64,000 bases of DNA from Chelydra serpentina (GCA_037349315.1 JBAIAC010000051.1:29300001-29364000); one strand, 5' to 3'. Counted from the first letter of the stretch, positions 1-11,334 are shown. A program made the numbers and translations. Notes: a model not told the origin generated them from the letters alone.

Positions 1-303
1 CAGTATTACAGATGTGGGCGTACCACGGATTTATATAGAGGCAATCTGATATTTTCTGTCTTATTATCTATCTCTTTTTTAATGATTCCCAACATTGTTA
101 GCTTTTTTGACTGCTGCTGCACATTGAGTGGATATTTTCAGACAACTATCCACAATGACTCCAAGATCTTTCTTGAGTGGCAACAGCTAATTTAGACCCC
201 ACCATTTTATATGTATAATTGGGATTATGTTTTCCAATGTGCATTCCTTTGCATTCATCACCGCTGAATTTCATCTGCCATTTTGTTGCCTAATCACCCA
301 GGT
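1..303 (-). mobile_element. Old CR1 LINE fragment
   Basis: Minus-strand, diverged CR1-like RT/3' sequence: on the plus strand it shows the common CR1 pattern of 'gtccacaatgactccaagat'-type text. It lies in the RBL1 intron just past exon 6 and is cut by the window edge. Confidence 0.55.
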
Positions 304-345
304 TTATCCTACCATTTTATAAACTCTTAAGTTATTAGTACGTAC

Positions 346-506
346 CTTCCTATCAAAAAGCTTTGAAATGTATGGTTTAAAGTAGTGTTCCTTTATTCCT
401 TTGGCTTCTACCATAAGTCCATCATGTAGTTCACAAAGTGTGGCAATGATGCAAGGAGGCTCTTCAGAGGCCTTGACTTCAGCAGTGTGAAAGTCTGCTG
501 GTAAAC
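346..506 (-). CDS. RBL1: RBL1 coding exon 6
   Basis: 161 nt with acceptor ...TTTTTTCCAG and donor GTACGT, ending in phase 0. It encodes LPADFHTAEVKASEEPPCII, CELHDGLMVEAKGIKEHYF and KPYISKLFDRK. The next exon would lie left of position 1. The bases between the window edge and this exon are an old CR1 fragment. Confidence 0.94.
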
Positions 507-597
507 CTGGAAAAAACAAAACGGTCAGCTATGATCAATTATATTTCAAAAAGAACAAACAAGAAAAAATGTCTTTCAAATGCAAACTTTAACGTAC

Positions 598-726
598 CTT
601 TAAATGATGGATTTAGTAACTCTCTGCTATCTGGGTACGAAAGGGCATTTGCAAAAATCAGATCCAAGCAGCACAGAAGCAAATGATAGGAATTTACTAA
701 ATCATCTCCAATCATACGGAAATTAC
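598..726 (-). CDS. RBL1: RBL1 coding exon 5
   Basis: 129 nt with acceptor ...CTTTTAAAG and donor GTACGT. It encodes GNFRMIGDDLVNSYHLLLCC, continues to LDLIFANAL and ends NPSFKG. It is separated from exon 4 by a 90-bp intron. The sequence is strongly p107-like and intact. Confidence 0.95.
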
Positions 727-816
727 CTTTAAAAGACAGCATATCACATCAAATAAAACCACAAAGTTAATCACTCAAAATGTGTACAATGCAGGCAGCT
801 AATGAAAACAGCTTAC

Positions 817-878
817 CCTTGGTGTAAACAAAGAGTGTCCAGCAGAAGTTGAACAGTTCTTTAACACTGCACTTCCTT
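817..878 (-). CDS. RBL1: RBL1 coding exon 4
   Basis: 62 nt encoding KCSVKELFNFCWTLFVYTKG, with donor GTAAGC at 816. The acceptor is probably ...CCTGGTAG before 878; an alternative AG three bases further in (start 875) would drop one Arg and also keep frame. Either way the RK/C junction is one or two residues shorter than the remembered mammalian sequence. Confidence 0.88.
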
Positions 879-996
879 CTACCAGGAAAAAAAACAGGAG
901 AAAAGGTAAGACTTCAGTCCCATAATACAGGGTTTTACTTGTTTGTTTTATGACTAGAGTTCCATTATTTCCTCACGTAAAAAATATGGTCAGAAC

Positions 997-1659
997 CTAA
1001 ATTCCCTCTAAGCTGCGAGGCCACACAGCAGCCTATTAAGCACCATGCAGGCGCTCAGGGCTCAGGGCTCAGATGCCTCTCCCCGCTGGCCCCAGCCCAG
1101 CCCCAGACCTGCTGCAGCCAGGGGAGAGGCACCCCTCCCCCGGCCCTAACCCAGCCTGAACCTGCTGCGGCCGGGAGAGAGGCACCCCACCCCTGGCCCC
1201 AACTCTGCCGCGGCCCAGACCTGCCACGGCTGGGAGAGGCGCCTATTCAGTAGCCCCACCCCCAGAGCTGCACGGTGGGAAGAGGCACCTCTCCGCCCCA
1301 GCTCAGGTGCTGCTATGGGGAGAGAGAGAGCTGGGAGGAGTCCTCCCCACCGTAGCCCCGGGTACAGCCTGCACCCCAAACCCCACACCCCCAGCCAGAG
1401 CCCTCTGCGCCAGCCCTGAGCCCCTCATCCCCGAGCCCCTCATCCCCGGTCCCACCCCAGAGCCCTCACCCATCCACATCACAACCTCTGTCCCAGCCCT
1501 GAGCCCTTCCCACACTCCAAACCTTTCGGCCCCACCCCTGCCACATTAATTTTGTTGTGTGTACCAATATGGAGGTGATGTGTGACACATCACCTCCATA
1601 TTAGTGCACATAACAAAATTCATTCTGCACGTGTGTGGGAAAAATTAGAGGGAACACTG
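997..1659. mobile_element. hAT-like nonautonomous element with 8-bp TSD
   Basis: Bounded by GTCAGAAC at 989-996 and again at 1660-1667. The termini share TTCCCTCTAA / TTAGAGGGAA. The interior is GC-rich (1015-1545) without a convincing ORF and ends in a strong hairpin. Size and an 8-bp duplication fit a hAT-superfamily MITE. Confidence 0.75.
1551..1622. repeat. Near-perfect palindrome inside the hAT-like element
   Basis: An 18-bp perfect arm AATATGGAGGTGATGTGT pairs with ACACATCACCTCCATATT around a single base. The pairing extends outward with a few mismatches to AATTTTGTT / AACAAAATT, about 36 bp per arm. Confidence 0.85.
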
Positions 1660-2334
1660 GTCAGAACTACTTCTTGACAATTTTGTTTGAAGTTGAAATG
1701 CAAATTAATTAGGCCTGTCAATTAATCGCACTTAACTCACACAATTTTTTGAGTTAAATTGTGATAAAAAAAAAATCAATCACTATTAATTGCACTGTTA
1801 AACAATAGAATACCAATTGCAATTATTTTTTGATGTTTGTATACCTTTTCAAATATATTGATTTTTATTACAACACAGAATACAAAGTCTACAGTGCTCA
1901 CTTTATATTATTTATTACAAATATTTGCACTGTAAAAATGATAAACAAAATAAATAGCATCTTTCAATTTACCTCATACAAGTACTGTAATGAAAACTAT
2001 TGTGAAAGTGTAACTTACAAATGTCTTTTTTTTTGTTACATTACTGCATTCAAAAATAAAACCCTGTAAAACTTTAGAGCCTATAAATCCACTCAGTCCT
2101 ATTTCAGCCAATTGCTCAAACAAGTTTGGTTACAATTTTCAGGAGATAATGCTTCCCACTTCATGTTTACAATGTCACCTGAAAGTGAGAACAGGCGTTG
2201 GCATGGGACTTTTGTAGCTGGTGTTGCAAAGTACTTACATGCCAGATATGCTTAACATTTGTATGCCCCTTCATGCAATGGATATGCTTCCATGCTGATG
2301 ATGCTCGTTAAAAAAAAAGGTGTGTTAATTAAAT

Positions 2335-2949
2335 TTGCGACTGAACTCCTTGGGGGAGAATTATATGTCTCCTGTTTTACCCGCTTTCTGCCATATATTT
2401 CATGTTATAGCAGTCTCAGATGATGAGCCAGCACATATTCATTTTAAGAACACTTTCACAGCAGATTTGACAAAACACAAAGAAGGTGTGAGAATTCTAA
2501 AAATAGCTACAGCACTCGACCCAAGGTTTAAGAATCTGAAGTGCCGTCCAAAATCTGAGAGGGACGAAGCATGGAACATGCTTTCAGAAATCTTAACAGA
2601 GCAACATTCCAATGTGGAAACTACAGAACCGAAACCACCAAAAAAGAAAATCAACCATTTGACTCAGATGATGAAAATGAACATGCATCGGTCCGCTCTG
2701 CTTTGGATAGTTATTGAGCAGAACCCGTCATCAGCATGGACACGTCCTCTGGAATGGTGGTTGAAGCATGAAAGGACATATGAATATTCAGCACATCTGT
2801 CATGTAAATATCTTGTGATGCTTGCTACAGCAATGCCATGCGAACCCCTGTTCTCACTTTCAGGTGCCATTGTAAACATGAAGTGGGAAGCATTATCTCC
2901 TGAACATTGTAACCAAACTTGTTTGAGCAATTGGCTGAAGCAGGACTGA
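2335..2949 (+). pseudogene. hAT transposase C-terminal fragment
   Basis: 204-codon ORF covering the end of a hAT-type DDE transposase. It holds ILKIATALDPRFKNLKC (typical 'LDPRFK' block), the PLEWWLKH / LSCKYLVMLATAMPCEPLFS stretch and the C-terminal dimerisation region LSGAIVNMKWEALSPEH ending NWLKQD. The catalytic N-terminal two thirds is absent, so it cannot encode an active enzyme. The ATG is just the first in frame, not a proven start. Confidence 0.75.
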
Positions 2950-2997
2950 GTGGCTTTGTAGGCTCTAAAGTTTTACATTGTTTTATTTTTGAACAAC

Positions 2998-3555
2998 ACA
3001 ACAGATCAAGGGAAGTGAATATTCCCTCTATTCAGCACTGGTGAGGCCACATCTGGAGTATTGCATCCAGTTTTGGTTCCCCCACTACAGAAGGGATGTG
3101 GAGAGAGTCCAGCGGAGAACAACAAAAATGATTAGGGGGCTGGGGCACATGACTTACGAGGAGAGGCAGAGGGAAGTGGGGTTATTTAGTCTGCAGAAGA
3201 GTGAGGGGGATTAGATAGCAGCCTTCAACTACCTGAAGGGGGGTTCCAAAGAGGATGGAGCGAAGCTGTTCTCAGTGGGGGCAGATGACAGAACAAGGAG
3301 TAATGGTCTCAAGTTGCAGTGGGGGAGGTCTAGGTTGGATATTAGGAAACACTATTTCACTAGGAGGGTGGTGAAGCACGGGAATGGGTTACCTAGGGAG
3401 GTGGTGGAATCTCTATCCTTAGAAATTGTTAAGGCCTGGCTTGACAAAGCCTTGGCTGGGATGATTTAGGTGGTGTTGGTCCTGCTTTGAGCAGGGGATT
3501 GGACTAGATGACTTCTTGAGGTCTCTTCCAACCCTAATATTCTATGATTCTATGA
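2998..3555 (+). mobile_element. CR1 LINE 3' end
   Basis: 5'-truncated CR1: RT C-terminal remnant (frames broken by a stop near 3213; [20 protein letters not shown] is readable) and the typical 3' tail ending in tandem ATTCTATG repeats. It is inserted in the hAT element's right arm. Confidence 0.85.
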
Positions 3556-3779
3556 ATGCAGTTATTTTTTGTACATAATTCTACTTGTATTAGGTGAATT
3601 GAAATGTTTTTTACAGTGCAAATATTTGTAATAAAAATATGAGTGTATTCTGTGTTGAAATTGAAATAAATATATTTGAAAATGTAGAAAACATCCAAAA
3701 ATATTTAAATAAATAGTATTTTATTATTGTTTAATCACACAATTAACTTTTTTGATCACTTTGCAGCCCTAAAATTAAT

Positions 3780-5007
3780 GAAAGTCAAAATTACACAAGT
3801 TATGTGATGAACACCTTCCTTGTCCACAACCTCTCTAATCTTGCACAGGACAACATTCTCCAACCCCACAAAGTCTTCCTAATTCTTCTTTTGGATCTTC
3901 TGAACCCCCTCCTCAATCAGATAAGCTCCTGTTCTGCTATGATTAAGGCTACATTTATGTCATGGAGGTCGTGGAAGTCACTTCCAGAGACCCCCGTGAC
4001 ATTCTCTGCTTCAGCCCCAGGGGCTGTGGGACTCTGGAGCTGGCAGCCAGTGGGGCCTTGGCAGCGTTCCAGCTACAGGCAACAAGGGGCCCCCTGCAAG
4101 GTTCCAGTGACAGACTCCTGAGGGGACCCTCCTCAGGGTTCCAGCGACGGATGACAGCCTCGTTTGGCCGGGGGGGGTGGGGGGAGGAGAACGCTTGGGC
4201 AAGCGGCTCGGGGTGTCCCATTTTCTCTTTGGGAAATATGGTCACCCTGCAACTTCCAGCTGCCACGGATAGAGGCGGTACCCCACAGCTCCCAGTCACC
4301 AAGTTGGCGGGGAAAAACCATGGAGCTGCAGCAGCAAGTCACAGACAGGTCACGCCTTCCATGAATTTTTGCTTATTGCCCGTGACTTTTACTAAAAATA
4401 ATCATGACAAAAATCTTAGTTTTAGCTATGATACCCTAACATGCATTATGATGCTGATGTCACAACTATATCAGAACTCTCCTGGAATTGGTCCACAGTG
4501 GGACAACTAAGCGGATTTTAATTATATTAACTGGTTTTCTACGTGTTTTAATGGCTTAAAGTATTAAATCTATTAAGCAACCCCACCAACAAAAAATATG
4601 AATAGAAAAAAGTAAAATACAGAAGAATGATTCAGTGATATTAGGGGTTGAAGTAATTCAGATCCAAGCAATAGAAAGAAGGGAAGGTACTTTTGAAGAC
4701 CGTTATATTCTACACAAAAGAAAGAGACTCTGGTTATGAAGGTTGTCTCCTCACTGTAAATCTATTAGGGGTCAACTGTCCATTCAGTGCACATGTGTAA
4801 ATCTCATTAACAATAAGGTGGTTTTGGTCACTGTAGAAAGCAGCAGAGGAAGGGAGGATAGCAGAATTTAAAAAAAAAAAAAAAGTGAAATTTTTTCATT
4901 TATTTTAATGAAGTGTTAACATCAAAAGCGATCTGTAACTACATATTAATCACCAATCAAAATTGCCTCTTTATGGACCTATAGTATGTAAATAGCTACT
5001 TCTAGGG
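3780..5007. other. RBL1 intron 3 segment, one GC-rich repeat-like patch
   Basis: About 3945-4425 is a GC-rich block bordered by GTCATGGAGG / CATGACAAAA-type ends that looks like an interspersed DNA element, but I cannot define termini. The flanks are AT-rich intron without recognisable features. ORFs here have no family resemblance. Confidence 0.35.
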
Positions 5008-5439
5008 CAGGGGTGGGCAAACATTTTGGCCGGAGGGCCACATCTGGGTATAGAAATTGTATGGCGAGCCATGAATGCTCACAAAATTGGGGTTGGGGTG
5101 CGGACGGGGGTGAGGGCTCTGGCTGGGGGGTGCGGGCTCTGGGGTGGGTCCAGAAATGAGTTCGGGGGGGAGGGGGGGGGGCTTCAGGCTGAGGTAAGGG
5201 AGGTGCGCTTGGGGTGGGAGCAGTGTACGGAGTGGAGCCCCCTGGCTGCCCCTATGCGTAGGAGCCAGAGGGGGGATATGCCTCTGCTTCTGGGAGCCAC
5301 GCAGAGCAACCCCTGACCTTGCTCCCTGTCTGGAGTGCCGGAGCAGGGCAAGCCCCAGACCTAGCTCCCCAGCAGGTGCTCAAGGGCTGGATTAAAACGG
5401 CTGGCAGGCCGGATGCATCCCGCAGTTTGCCCACCCCTG
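5008..5439. mobile_element. hAT-like MITE
   Basis: Inverted ends CAGGGGTGGGCAAA and TTTGCCCACCCCTG. Flanking 8-mers TTCTAGGG and CTCTACAG agree only partly, suggesting a decayed target duplication. The interior is G-rich; no transposase is seen. Confidence 0.75.
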
Positions 5440-5739
5440 CTCTACAGGAACACACGTAGCTGTTTAAAGGTAACCAGAACTTGCAAAGAAAAAATAAAAG
5501 ATTTGTAACTTTTATTTTTAATAACTTTATGCTTTTCTGCATTAGAAGTTCAGGTTTGATCTATCCTGGAACTTTATAGACAAATGAATAGCATTCTCAG
5601 ATGGAATGAGACAAAGTGAAAAATGACAGAGGGGAAAGCATTTTTATGCAGGTTGATTAGAACTGTTGCTTTTTGTTTACACCAATTTCACAACTACAAC
5701 TAACACACATTTGAGAGAAAAAGTCAGTTGAATTCAATT

Positions 5740-6652
5740 ACTCCTGGGGGAATTTTGCACCACTGCACGCACAATTAACACGCTGTGCATATTTTTAATT
5801 TTTTTGCATAGAAAAAGCTTCTTCTGGAAAGTTGCTTCAGTTCCACCTTTTGGCCACCAGAGGGCGCTATGGCAGCAGCTCCCAGCCAGCTAGGGAAGAG
5901 AAAGCGCCTGCCTTCTTCACAGCGCCGGTCGGCCCACGTCAAGAGACAGGGGATATGGGGAGACCGCATAGGGCTGCTATTGGGCTCAGACAATGGCTCA
6001 TAAGAGCTAGTGGGGGAGGAGATTGGGGCAGGGGAATGGGAATGGAGGCATAGGACCACATGGGGATGGGGGAGCAGGTGTCTGAATGGGGGTGGAGGGA
6101 CAAATGGTGCAAGGACACATGGGGACAGGGGCAGATGTGCTTGACTAAATGGAAGAGGCTAGGGGTCAGTCAGGGTCTGCATAGGGGAAACTCCCTAACA
6201 ATCCCTCCCCACCCCGCCAAAAAACCGGTTCCATACTTTTTCCACAACTCTCCAAGTTCACACCCAGGCTCATTCCCAGCAATTACTTCCCTCTCCCTCA
6301 ACTCCTCAGTTACCTCTAACTCCCCGAGTCTTTGCACTACTTTTGAGGGGTGCGGGAAAGACTGTTCTATATTGTAGTTTAAATGAATTATTACCCAGAA
6401 TTCAGTCTCGATATGCCTAATAAGGAATCTATTTATCAAAAAACATTTCCTGAATCTTTTTTGTTGTCTATTGTTACAGACATACTTGCTGACCAGTATT
6501 TGAAATAAATGACCAAAAATAATTGAAACCAGTGTGATTATAATGTGTTATTTTGACAAATAACATATGCAGAATTTTAAAATATTGTGCACAGAGTTTT
6601 AAATTTTTGTTACAGGATTTTATTTTTGGCGGCACAGAATTCCACCAGGAGT
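5740..6652. mobile_element. hAT-like nonautonomous element with perfect TSD
   Basis: Perfect 8-bp duplication ATTCAATT at 5732-5739 and 6653-6660. Inverted ends ACTCCTGGGGGAATTTTG and, on the other side, the complement of ACTCCTGGTGGAATTCTG. 913 bp, no transposase ORF. Confidence 0.85.
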
Positions 6653-6703
6653 ATTCAATTCCCCCTTCAATTAAGATATCAGAAACTTTCTAACAGATAT
6701 ATG

Positions 6704-7187
6704 CAGGGTGGATTTGATTTAAATCACTAGTCAGGAAGACTCGATTTAATCATGGTTTTCTACATAAAAGTGCATTCTTGTTGGTTGTTATAACCTTAAT
6801 ATGTATTTTTCACAACTCAGTGATAGATGTAGGTTTCATTTTTAGAATGTATTTTTAAAGTGATTTATTTTTAAAACTTTGCAGATTCATTTTCTGCTAT
6901 AGCTGTAAAACTAATGACTGGTTGGTTGGTTATTTCATTTACTAAAAGTAATTGAAACAGATATTTATGACCTCCAATTCAACAGGTTAATTATTAATAT
7001 TTGCAGGATTTTTTTCCTATGCTGTACTGGGAGACCACCACCAGACAGACATTTACATGGTTTTATTTAACTAACTAACTAAATAAAAAATCCTCTTTTT
7101 TTTGGAGGGAAAAAGCATATCAAAAAAATCCAATTTAAATAAAAAATATTGGATTTTTTTTTAAATAATTGATTTTTATCCACCCTG
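6704..7187. mobile_element. hAT-like MITE with perfect TSD
   Basis: Perfect 8-bp duplication GATATATG at 6696-6703 and 7188-7195. Inverted ends CAGGGTGGATTTGATTT and AATTGATTTTTATCCACCCTG (similar inner AT-rich arms). Noncoding. Confidence 0.85.
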
Positions 7188-7486
7188 GATATATGAAGAC
7201 TCCCAAATATCTCACCAGTAAGGGGGGGTGGAAAAAACGATCTTTCATATTTCTAATGCAAGACAAACAGAAAACTTTTTAAAAAAGTGAATATTGTTTG
7301 TACATCAGAAAGAAGCATACAAACCCAATTAAAAAAAGAACTACAGTATGTAGGATACCTGACAATGCATAACATCACACACCAATTCAGAAAAGTAAAA
7401 CAATACAGTAGACTTCGGAACCTAAAGGAATCATTTCAGGAAGACCAATTACAAGAGCTAGTATTTGACCAGGACACTGAGGCCAA

Positions 7487-8179
7487 TTGCTCTTGAACAC
7501 TGCTCTTGAAAGAAGTGCAATGGGATTTTTATTGAACACAGGTACTAGTGCAGAGAGTGGAGTGGATGATACATATGAGGGAACAGGGCAGAAGGAGACT
7601 CCACTGATTGGAAGGCATGAGATGCAGCGTCCTAGGGATGGGGGCTCCACGACCACCACTCCCAAGAGAAGGAGGATGGTGGTGGTGGTCGGGGACTCTC
7701 TCCTCAGGGGGACTGAGTCCTCTATCTGCCGCCCTGACCGGGAAAACCGAGAAGTGTGCTGTTTGCCCGGGGCTAGGCTTCATGATGTGATGGAGAGACT
7801 GCCGAGACTTATCAAGCCCTCAGACTGCTACTCCTTCCTGCTTCTCCACGTGGGCACCAATGATACTGCCAAGAATGACGTTCAGCGTATCACTGCAGAC
7901 TACGTGGCTCTGGGAAGAAGGATAAAGGAGTTTGAGGCGCAAGTGGTGTTCTCGTCTATCCTCCCTGTGGCAGGAAAAGGCCGGGGTAGAGACGGTCGAA
8001 TCGTGGAAGTCAACGAATGGCTACGCAGATGGTGTCGGAGAGAAGGGTTTGGATTCTTTGACCATGGGATGGTGTTCCAAGAAGGAGTGCTAGGCAGAGA
8101 TGGGCTCCACCTAACGAAGAGAGGGAAGAGCATCTTTGCAAGCAGGCTGGCTAACCTAGTGAGGAGGGCTTTAAAATAG
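7487..8179 (+). CDS. CR1 ORF1 esterase-domain protein (partial)
   Basis: 230-codon open frame. CR1 ORF1 proteins carry an SGNH-type esterase domain thought to help the retrotransposon particle. Visible here are block I (VVVVGDSLLRGTE), block III (LHVGTNDTA) and block V (GLHLT), i.e. the expected catalytic Ser, Asn and Asp/His positions. The N-terminal zinc-finger region of full-length ORF1 is missing, so the frame start is only the truncated edge of the element. The frame itself is undamaged. Confidence 0.7.
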   Translation: MLLNTALERSAMGFLLNTGTSAESGVDDTYEGTGQKETPLIGRHEMQRPRDGGSTTTTPKRRRMVVVVGDSLLRGTESSICRPDRENREVCCLPGARLHDVMERLPRLIKPSDCYSFLLLHVGTNDTAKNDVQRITADYVALGRRIKEFEAQVVFSSILPVAGKGRGRDGRIVEVNEWLRRWCRREGFGFFDHGMVFQEGVLGRDGLHLTKRGKSIFASRLANLVRRALK

Positions 8180-10022
8180 GTTCACTGGGGGAAGGAGACC
8201 AAAGCCCCGAGGTAAGTGGGATACCGGGAGGAAGCACAAGTAGGTGAGTGCAAGAGGGGAGGGTTCCTGCCCCATACTGGGACAGCAGGACGATCAGTGA
8301 GTTATCTTAAGTGCCTATACACAAATGCAAGAAGCCTGGGGAACAAGCACGGAGAACAGGAAGTCCTGGCACAGTCAGGGAATTATGACGTAATTGGAAT
8401 AACAGAGACTTGGTGGGATAACTCACATGATTGGAGTACTGTCATGGATGGATATAAACTGTTCAGGAAGGATAGGCAGGGCAGAAAAGGTGGGGGAGTT
8501 GCATTCATAGAATCATAGAATATCAGGGTTGGAACGGACTGCATCCGAGGATGTTAAAGGAGTTGGCCGATGTGATTGCAGAGCCATTGGCCATTATCTT
8601 TGACAAATCATGGCAATCGGGGGAGGTCTTGGATGAGTGGGGAAAAGCCCATCTTTAAAAAAGGGAAGAAGGAAGATCCAGGGAATTACAGGCCAGTCAG
8701 TCTCACCTCAGTCCCTGGAAAAAACATGGAACAGGTCCTCAAGGAATCAATTCTGAACCACTTAAAGGAGGGGAAAGTGATCACCAAGGGCAAGTCATGC
8801 CTGACTAATCTAATTGCCTTCTATGATGAGATAACTGGCTCTGTGGATGAGGGGAAAGCAGTGGATGTGCTATTTCTTGACTTTAGCAAAGCTTTTGATA
8901 TAGTCTCCCACAGTATTCTTGCCAGCAAGTTAAAGTATGGGCTGGATGAATGGATTGTGAGGTGGATAGGAAACTGGCTAGATGATCGGGCTCAACGGGT
9001 AGTGATCAATGGCTCCATGTCTAGTTGGCAGCCGGTATCAAGTGGAGTGCCCCAAGGGTCGGTGCTGGGGCCGGTTTTGTTCAATATCTTCATCAACGAC
9101 CTGGAGGATGGTGTGGACTGCACCCTTAGCAAGTTTGCAGGTGACACTAAACTGGGGGGAGTGGTTGATACGCTGGAGGGTAGGGATAGGATACAGAGGG
9201 ACCTAGATAAATTAGAGGATTGGGCAAAAAGAAATATGAGGAGGTTCAACAAGGACAAGTGCAGAGTCCTGCACTTAGGACGGAAGAATCCCATACACTG
9301 CTACAGACTAGGGACCGAATGGCTGGGCAGCAGTTCTGCAGAAAAGGACCTAGGGGTTACAGTGGACGAAAAGCTGAATATGAGTCAGTGTGCCCTTGTT
9401 GCCAAGAAGGCTAATGGCATTTTGGGTTGTATAAGTAGGGGCATTTCCAGCAGATCAAGGGACGTGATCATTCCCCTCTATTCGGCACTGGTGAGGCCTC
9501 ATTTGGAGTACTGTGTCCAGTTTTGGGCCCCACACTACAAGAAGGATGTGGATAAATTGGAAAGAGTCCAGCGGAGGGCAACAAAAAATGATTAGGGAGC
9601 TGGAGCACATGACTTATGAGAAAAGGCTGAGGGAACTGAGATTGTTTAGCCTGCAGAAGAGAAGAATGAGGGGGGATTTGATAGCTGCTTTCAACTACCT
9701 GAAAGGGGGTTCCAAAGAGGATGGATCTAGACTGTTCTCAGTGGTAGAAGATGACAGAACAAGGAGTAATGGTCTCAAGTTGCAGAGGGGGAAGTTTAGG
9801 TTGGATATTAGGACAAACTTTTTCCACTAGTAGGGTGCTGAAGCACTGGACTGGGTTACCTAGGGAGGTGGTGGAATCTCCTTCCTTAGAGGTTTTTAAG
9901 GTCAGGCTTGACAAAGCCCTGGCTGGGATGATTTGGTTGGGGTTGGTCCTGCTTTGAGCAGGGGGTTGGACTAGATGACCTCCTGAGGTCCCTTCCAACC
10001 CTGAGATTCTATGATTCTATGA
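7490..10022 (+). mobile_element. CR1 LINE, 5'-truncated and internally deleted
   Basis: Contains the ORF1 C-terminal esterase domain, the first part of ORF2 endonuclease, then a deletion at about 8513-8540 that removes the rest of the endonuclease and the RT start, then RT to the normal 3' tail ending in ATTCTATG repeats. A short inverted CR1-tail sequence sits exactly at the deletion junction. The 5' edge is approximate. Confidence 0.88.
8240..9950 (+). pseudogene. CR1 ORF2 (endonuclease/reverse transcriptase), broken
   Basis: Starts with the endonuclease N terminus (LYTNARSLGNK, GITETWW with the catalytic Glu), stops at 8518 in the deletion junction, and resumes in RT from about 8540 ([35 protein letters not shown]). 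The catalytic motif normally FADD reads FAGD near 9138, so one metal-binding Asp is lost. An extra A near 9585 shifts the frame. Not functional. Confidence 0.85.
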
Positions 10023-11005
10023 CTAAGTAATCAGCACTTTAGTTTTAGGTTTCATCTGAAGAATGGTATCTTCAGCATCACAGCACGTCCTTAATGCTTA
10101 CCCAAACAGGGGCACTTATGTTGCCCAAAGTCCTGATATCTTGCAACCAACTGCATGCAGGATGACCAGGCACTTATGCAGAGCCCCACTGACATCAATG
10201 GAACTCCACAGGGGCATACATGCGGCTAAGTGCATCTCATTGCAGAACTGAACCAAAACGTGACATCTATCAAGTCAACACCTTTTCCTGCTTTTCAAAG
10301 TAATAAATCATGGTCTTACCATTCCTTAAACAGAAGTTTTCAGTAGGGCTGTCAAGGGATTAAAAAAAGTAATCCCACTGTTAAACAATAAAATACCATT
10401 TAAATAAATATTTCGGATGTTTACTATATTTTCAAATATATGTATTTTAATTACAAAGTGTACAGTTCTCACTTTGTATTTATTTTTGATTAAACATTTG
10501 CACTGTAAAAAACACAAAAGAAATAGTATTTTGAATTCACGTAATATAAGAACTGTAGTGTAATCTCTTTATCATTAAAGTTGAACTTAGAAATGTCAAG
10601 TTACATAAAAAAAAACAACTGCATTCAAAAATAAAACAAATGTAAAACTTTAGAGCCTACAAGTTCACTCAGTCCTACTTCAGCCAATCGCTCAGACAAG
10701 CAAGTCTGGTTATATTTGCAGGAGATAATGATGCCCGCTTTTTGTTTACGTCACCTGAAAGTGAGAAAAGTTGTTCGCATGGCACTGTTGCAACCGTAAT
10801 AATGCTGCCTCTGGCAGGACACCACTTAGCGTATCAATTCAGGACAAATTGCTTAGAGCAAGGCAGTTACAGCCCAAGGCTGGGTTTCCTTTACTATTAA
10901 GGCACACCAAACCAGCCAAACAGAGAAGACTTCAGTTTTACCCCACTGGCTAACTAAAGTCCTACAAGCAATTCCCTTAGATGAAGAAGAAGCTACTCAC
11001 CTTGT

Positions 11006-11305
11006 GCAGTAACGATGGTTCTTCGAGATGTGTTATCCCTATGGTTGCTCCACGTTAGGTGTCTGTGCGCCCCTGCGCCTCTATTCGGAAATTTTTGGTA
11101 GCAGTGTCCCATTGAGCCTGTGCATGTGCCCTCCCTCCCTCGTGGTCTGCCTCGAGGCTATTTAGCACTGCACGGGGGAACCCCCCTCACTTCCTTCTCT
11201 ACCACAGAGCCCCATAGAGGACACCTAAGTAGAGGGAAGGAGGGCGGGTTGTGGAGCAACCATAGGGACACACATCTCGAAGAACCATCGTTACTGCACA
11301 AGGTG
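11006..11305. repeat. Hairpin at DIRS-2 left end
   Basis: About 53 bp at 11003-11058 (containing CGATGGTTCTTCGAGATGTG) returns as reverse complement at 11250-11305 (ACACATCTCGAAGAACCATCG). The same arrangement recurs at the left ends of the two other DIRS copies. Confidence 0.8.
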
Positions 11306-11334
11306 AGTAACTTCTTCTTCTTCGAGTAGTGTCC

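Larger units (their letters stand above)
1710..3771 (+). mobile_element. hAT transposon with ~0.5-0.6 kb inverted arms, copy 1
   Basis: Perfect 8-bp target duplication AAATTAAT at 1702-1709 and 3772-3779; termini TAGGCCTGTCAA and GCAGCCCTA. The left arm (about 1710-2310) is a reverse-complement copy of the right end (about 2729-3771), including coding sequence for the transposase C terminus. A CR1 tail (2998-3555) interrupts the right arm. The element lies in RBL1 intron 3. Copy 2 at 10344-20632 has the same layout. Confidence 0.85.

Noticed and set aside
1146..1549. ORFs on both strands in the GC-rich block
   Set aside because: Pro/Gly/Arg-rich low-complexity translations inside a MITE; no homology or start context.
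9513..9830. Separate small gene downstream of the CR1 RT frame
   Set aside because: It is the same CR1 RT C terminus after a one-base frameshift.
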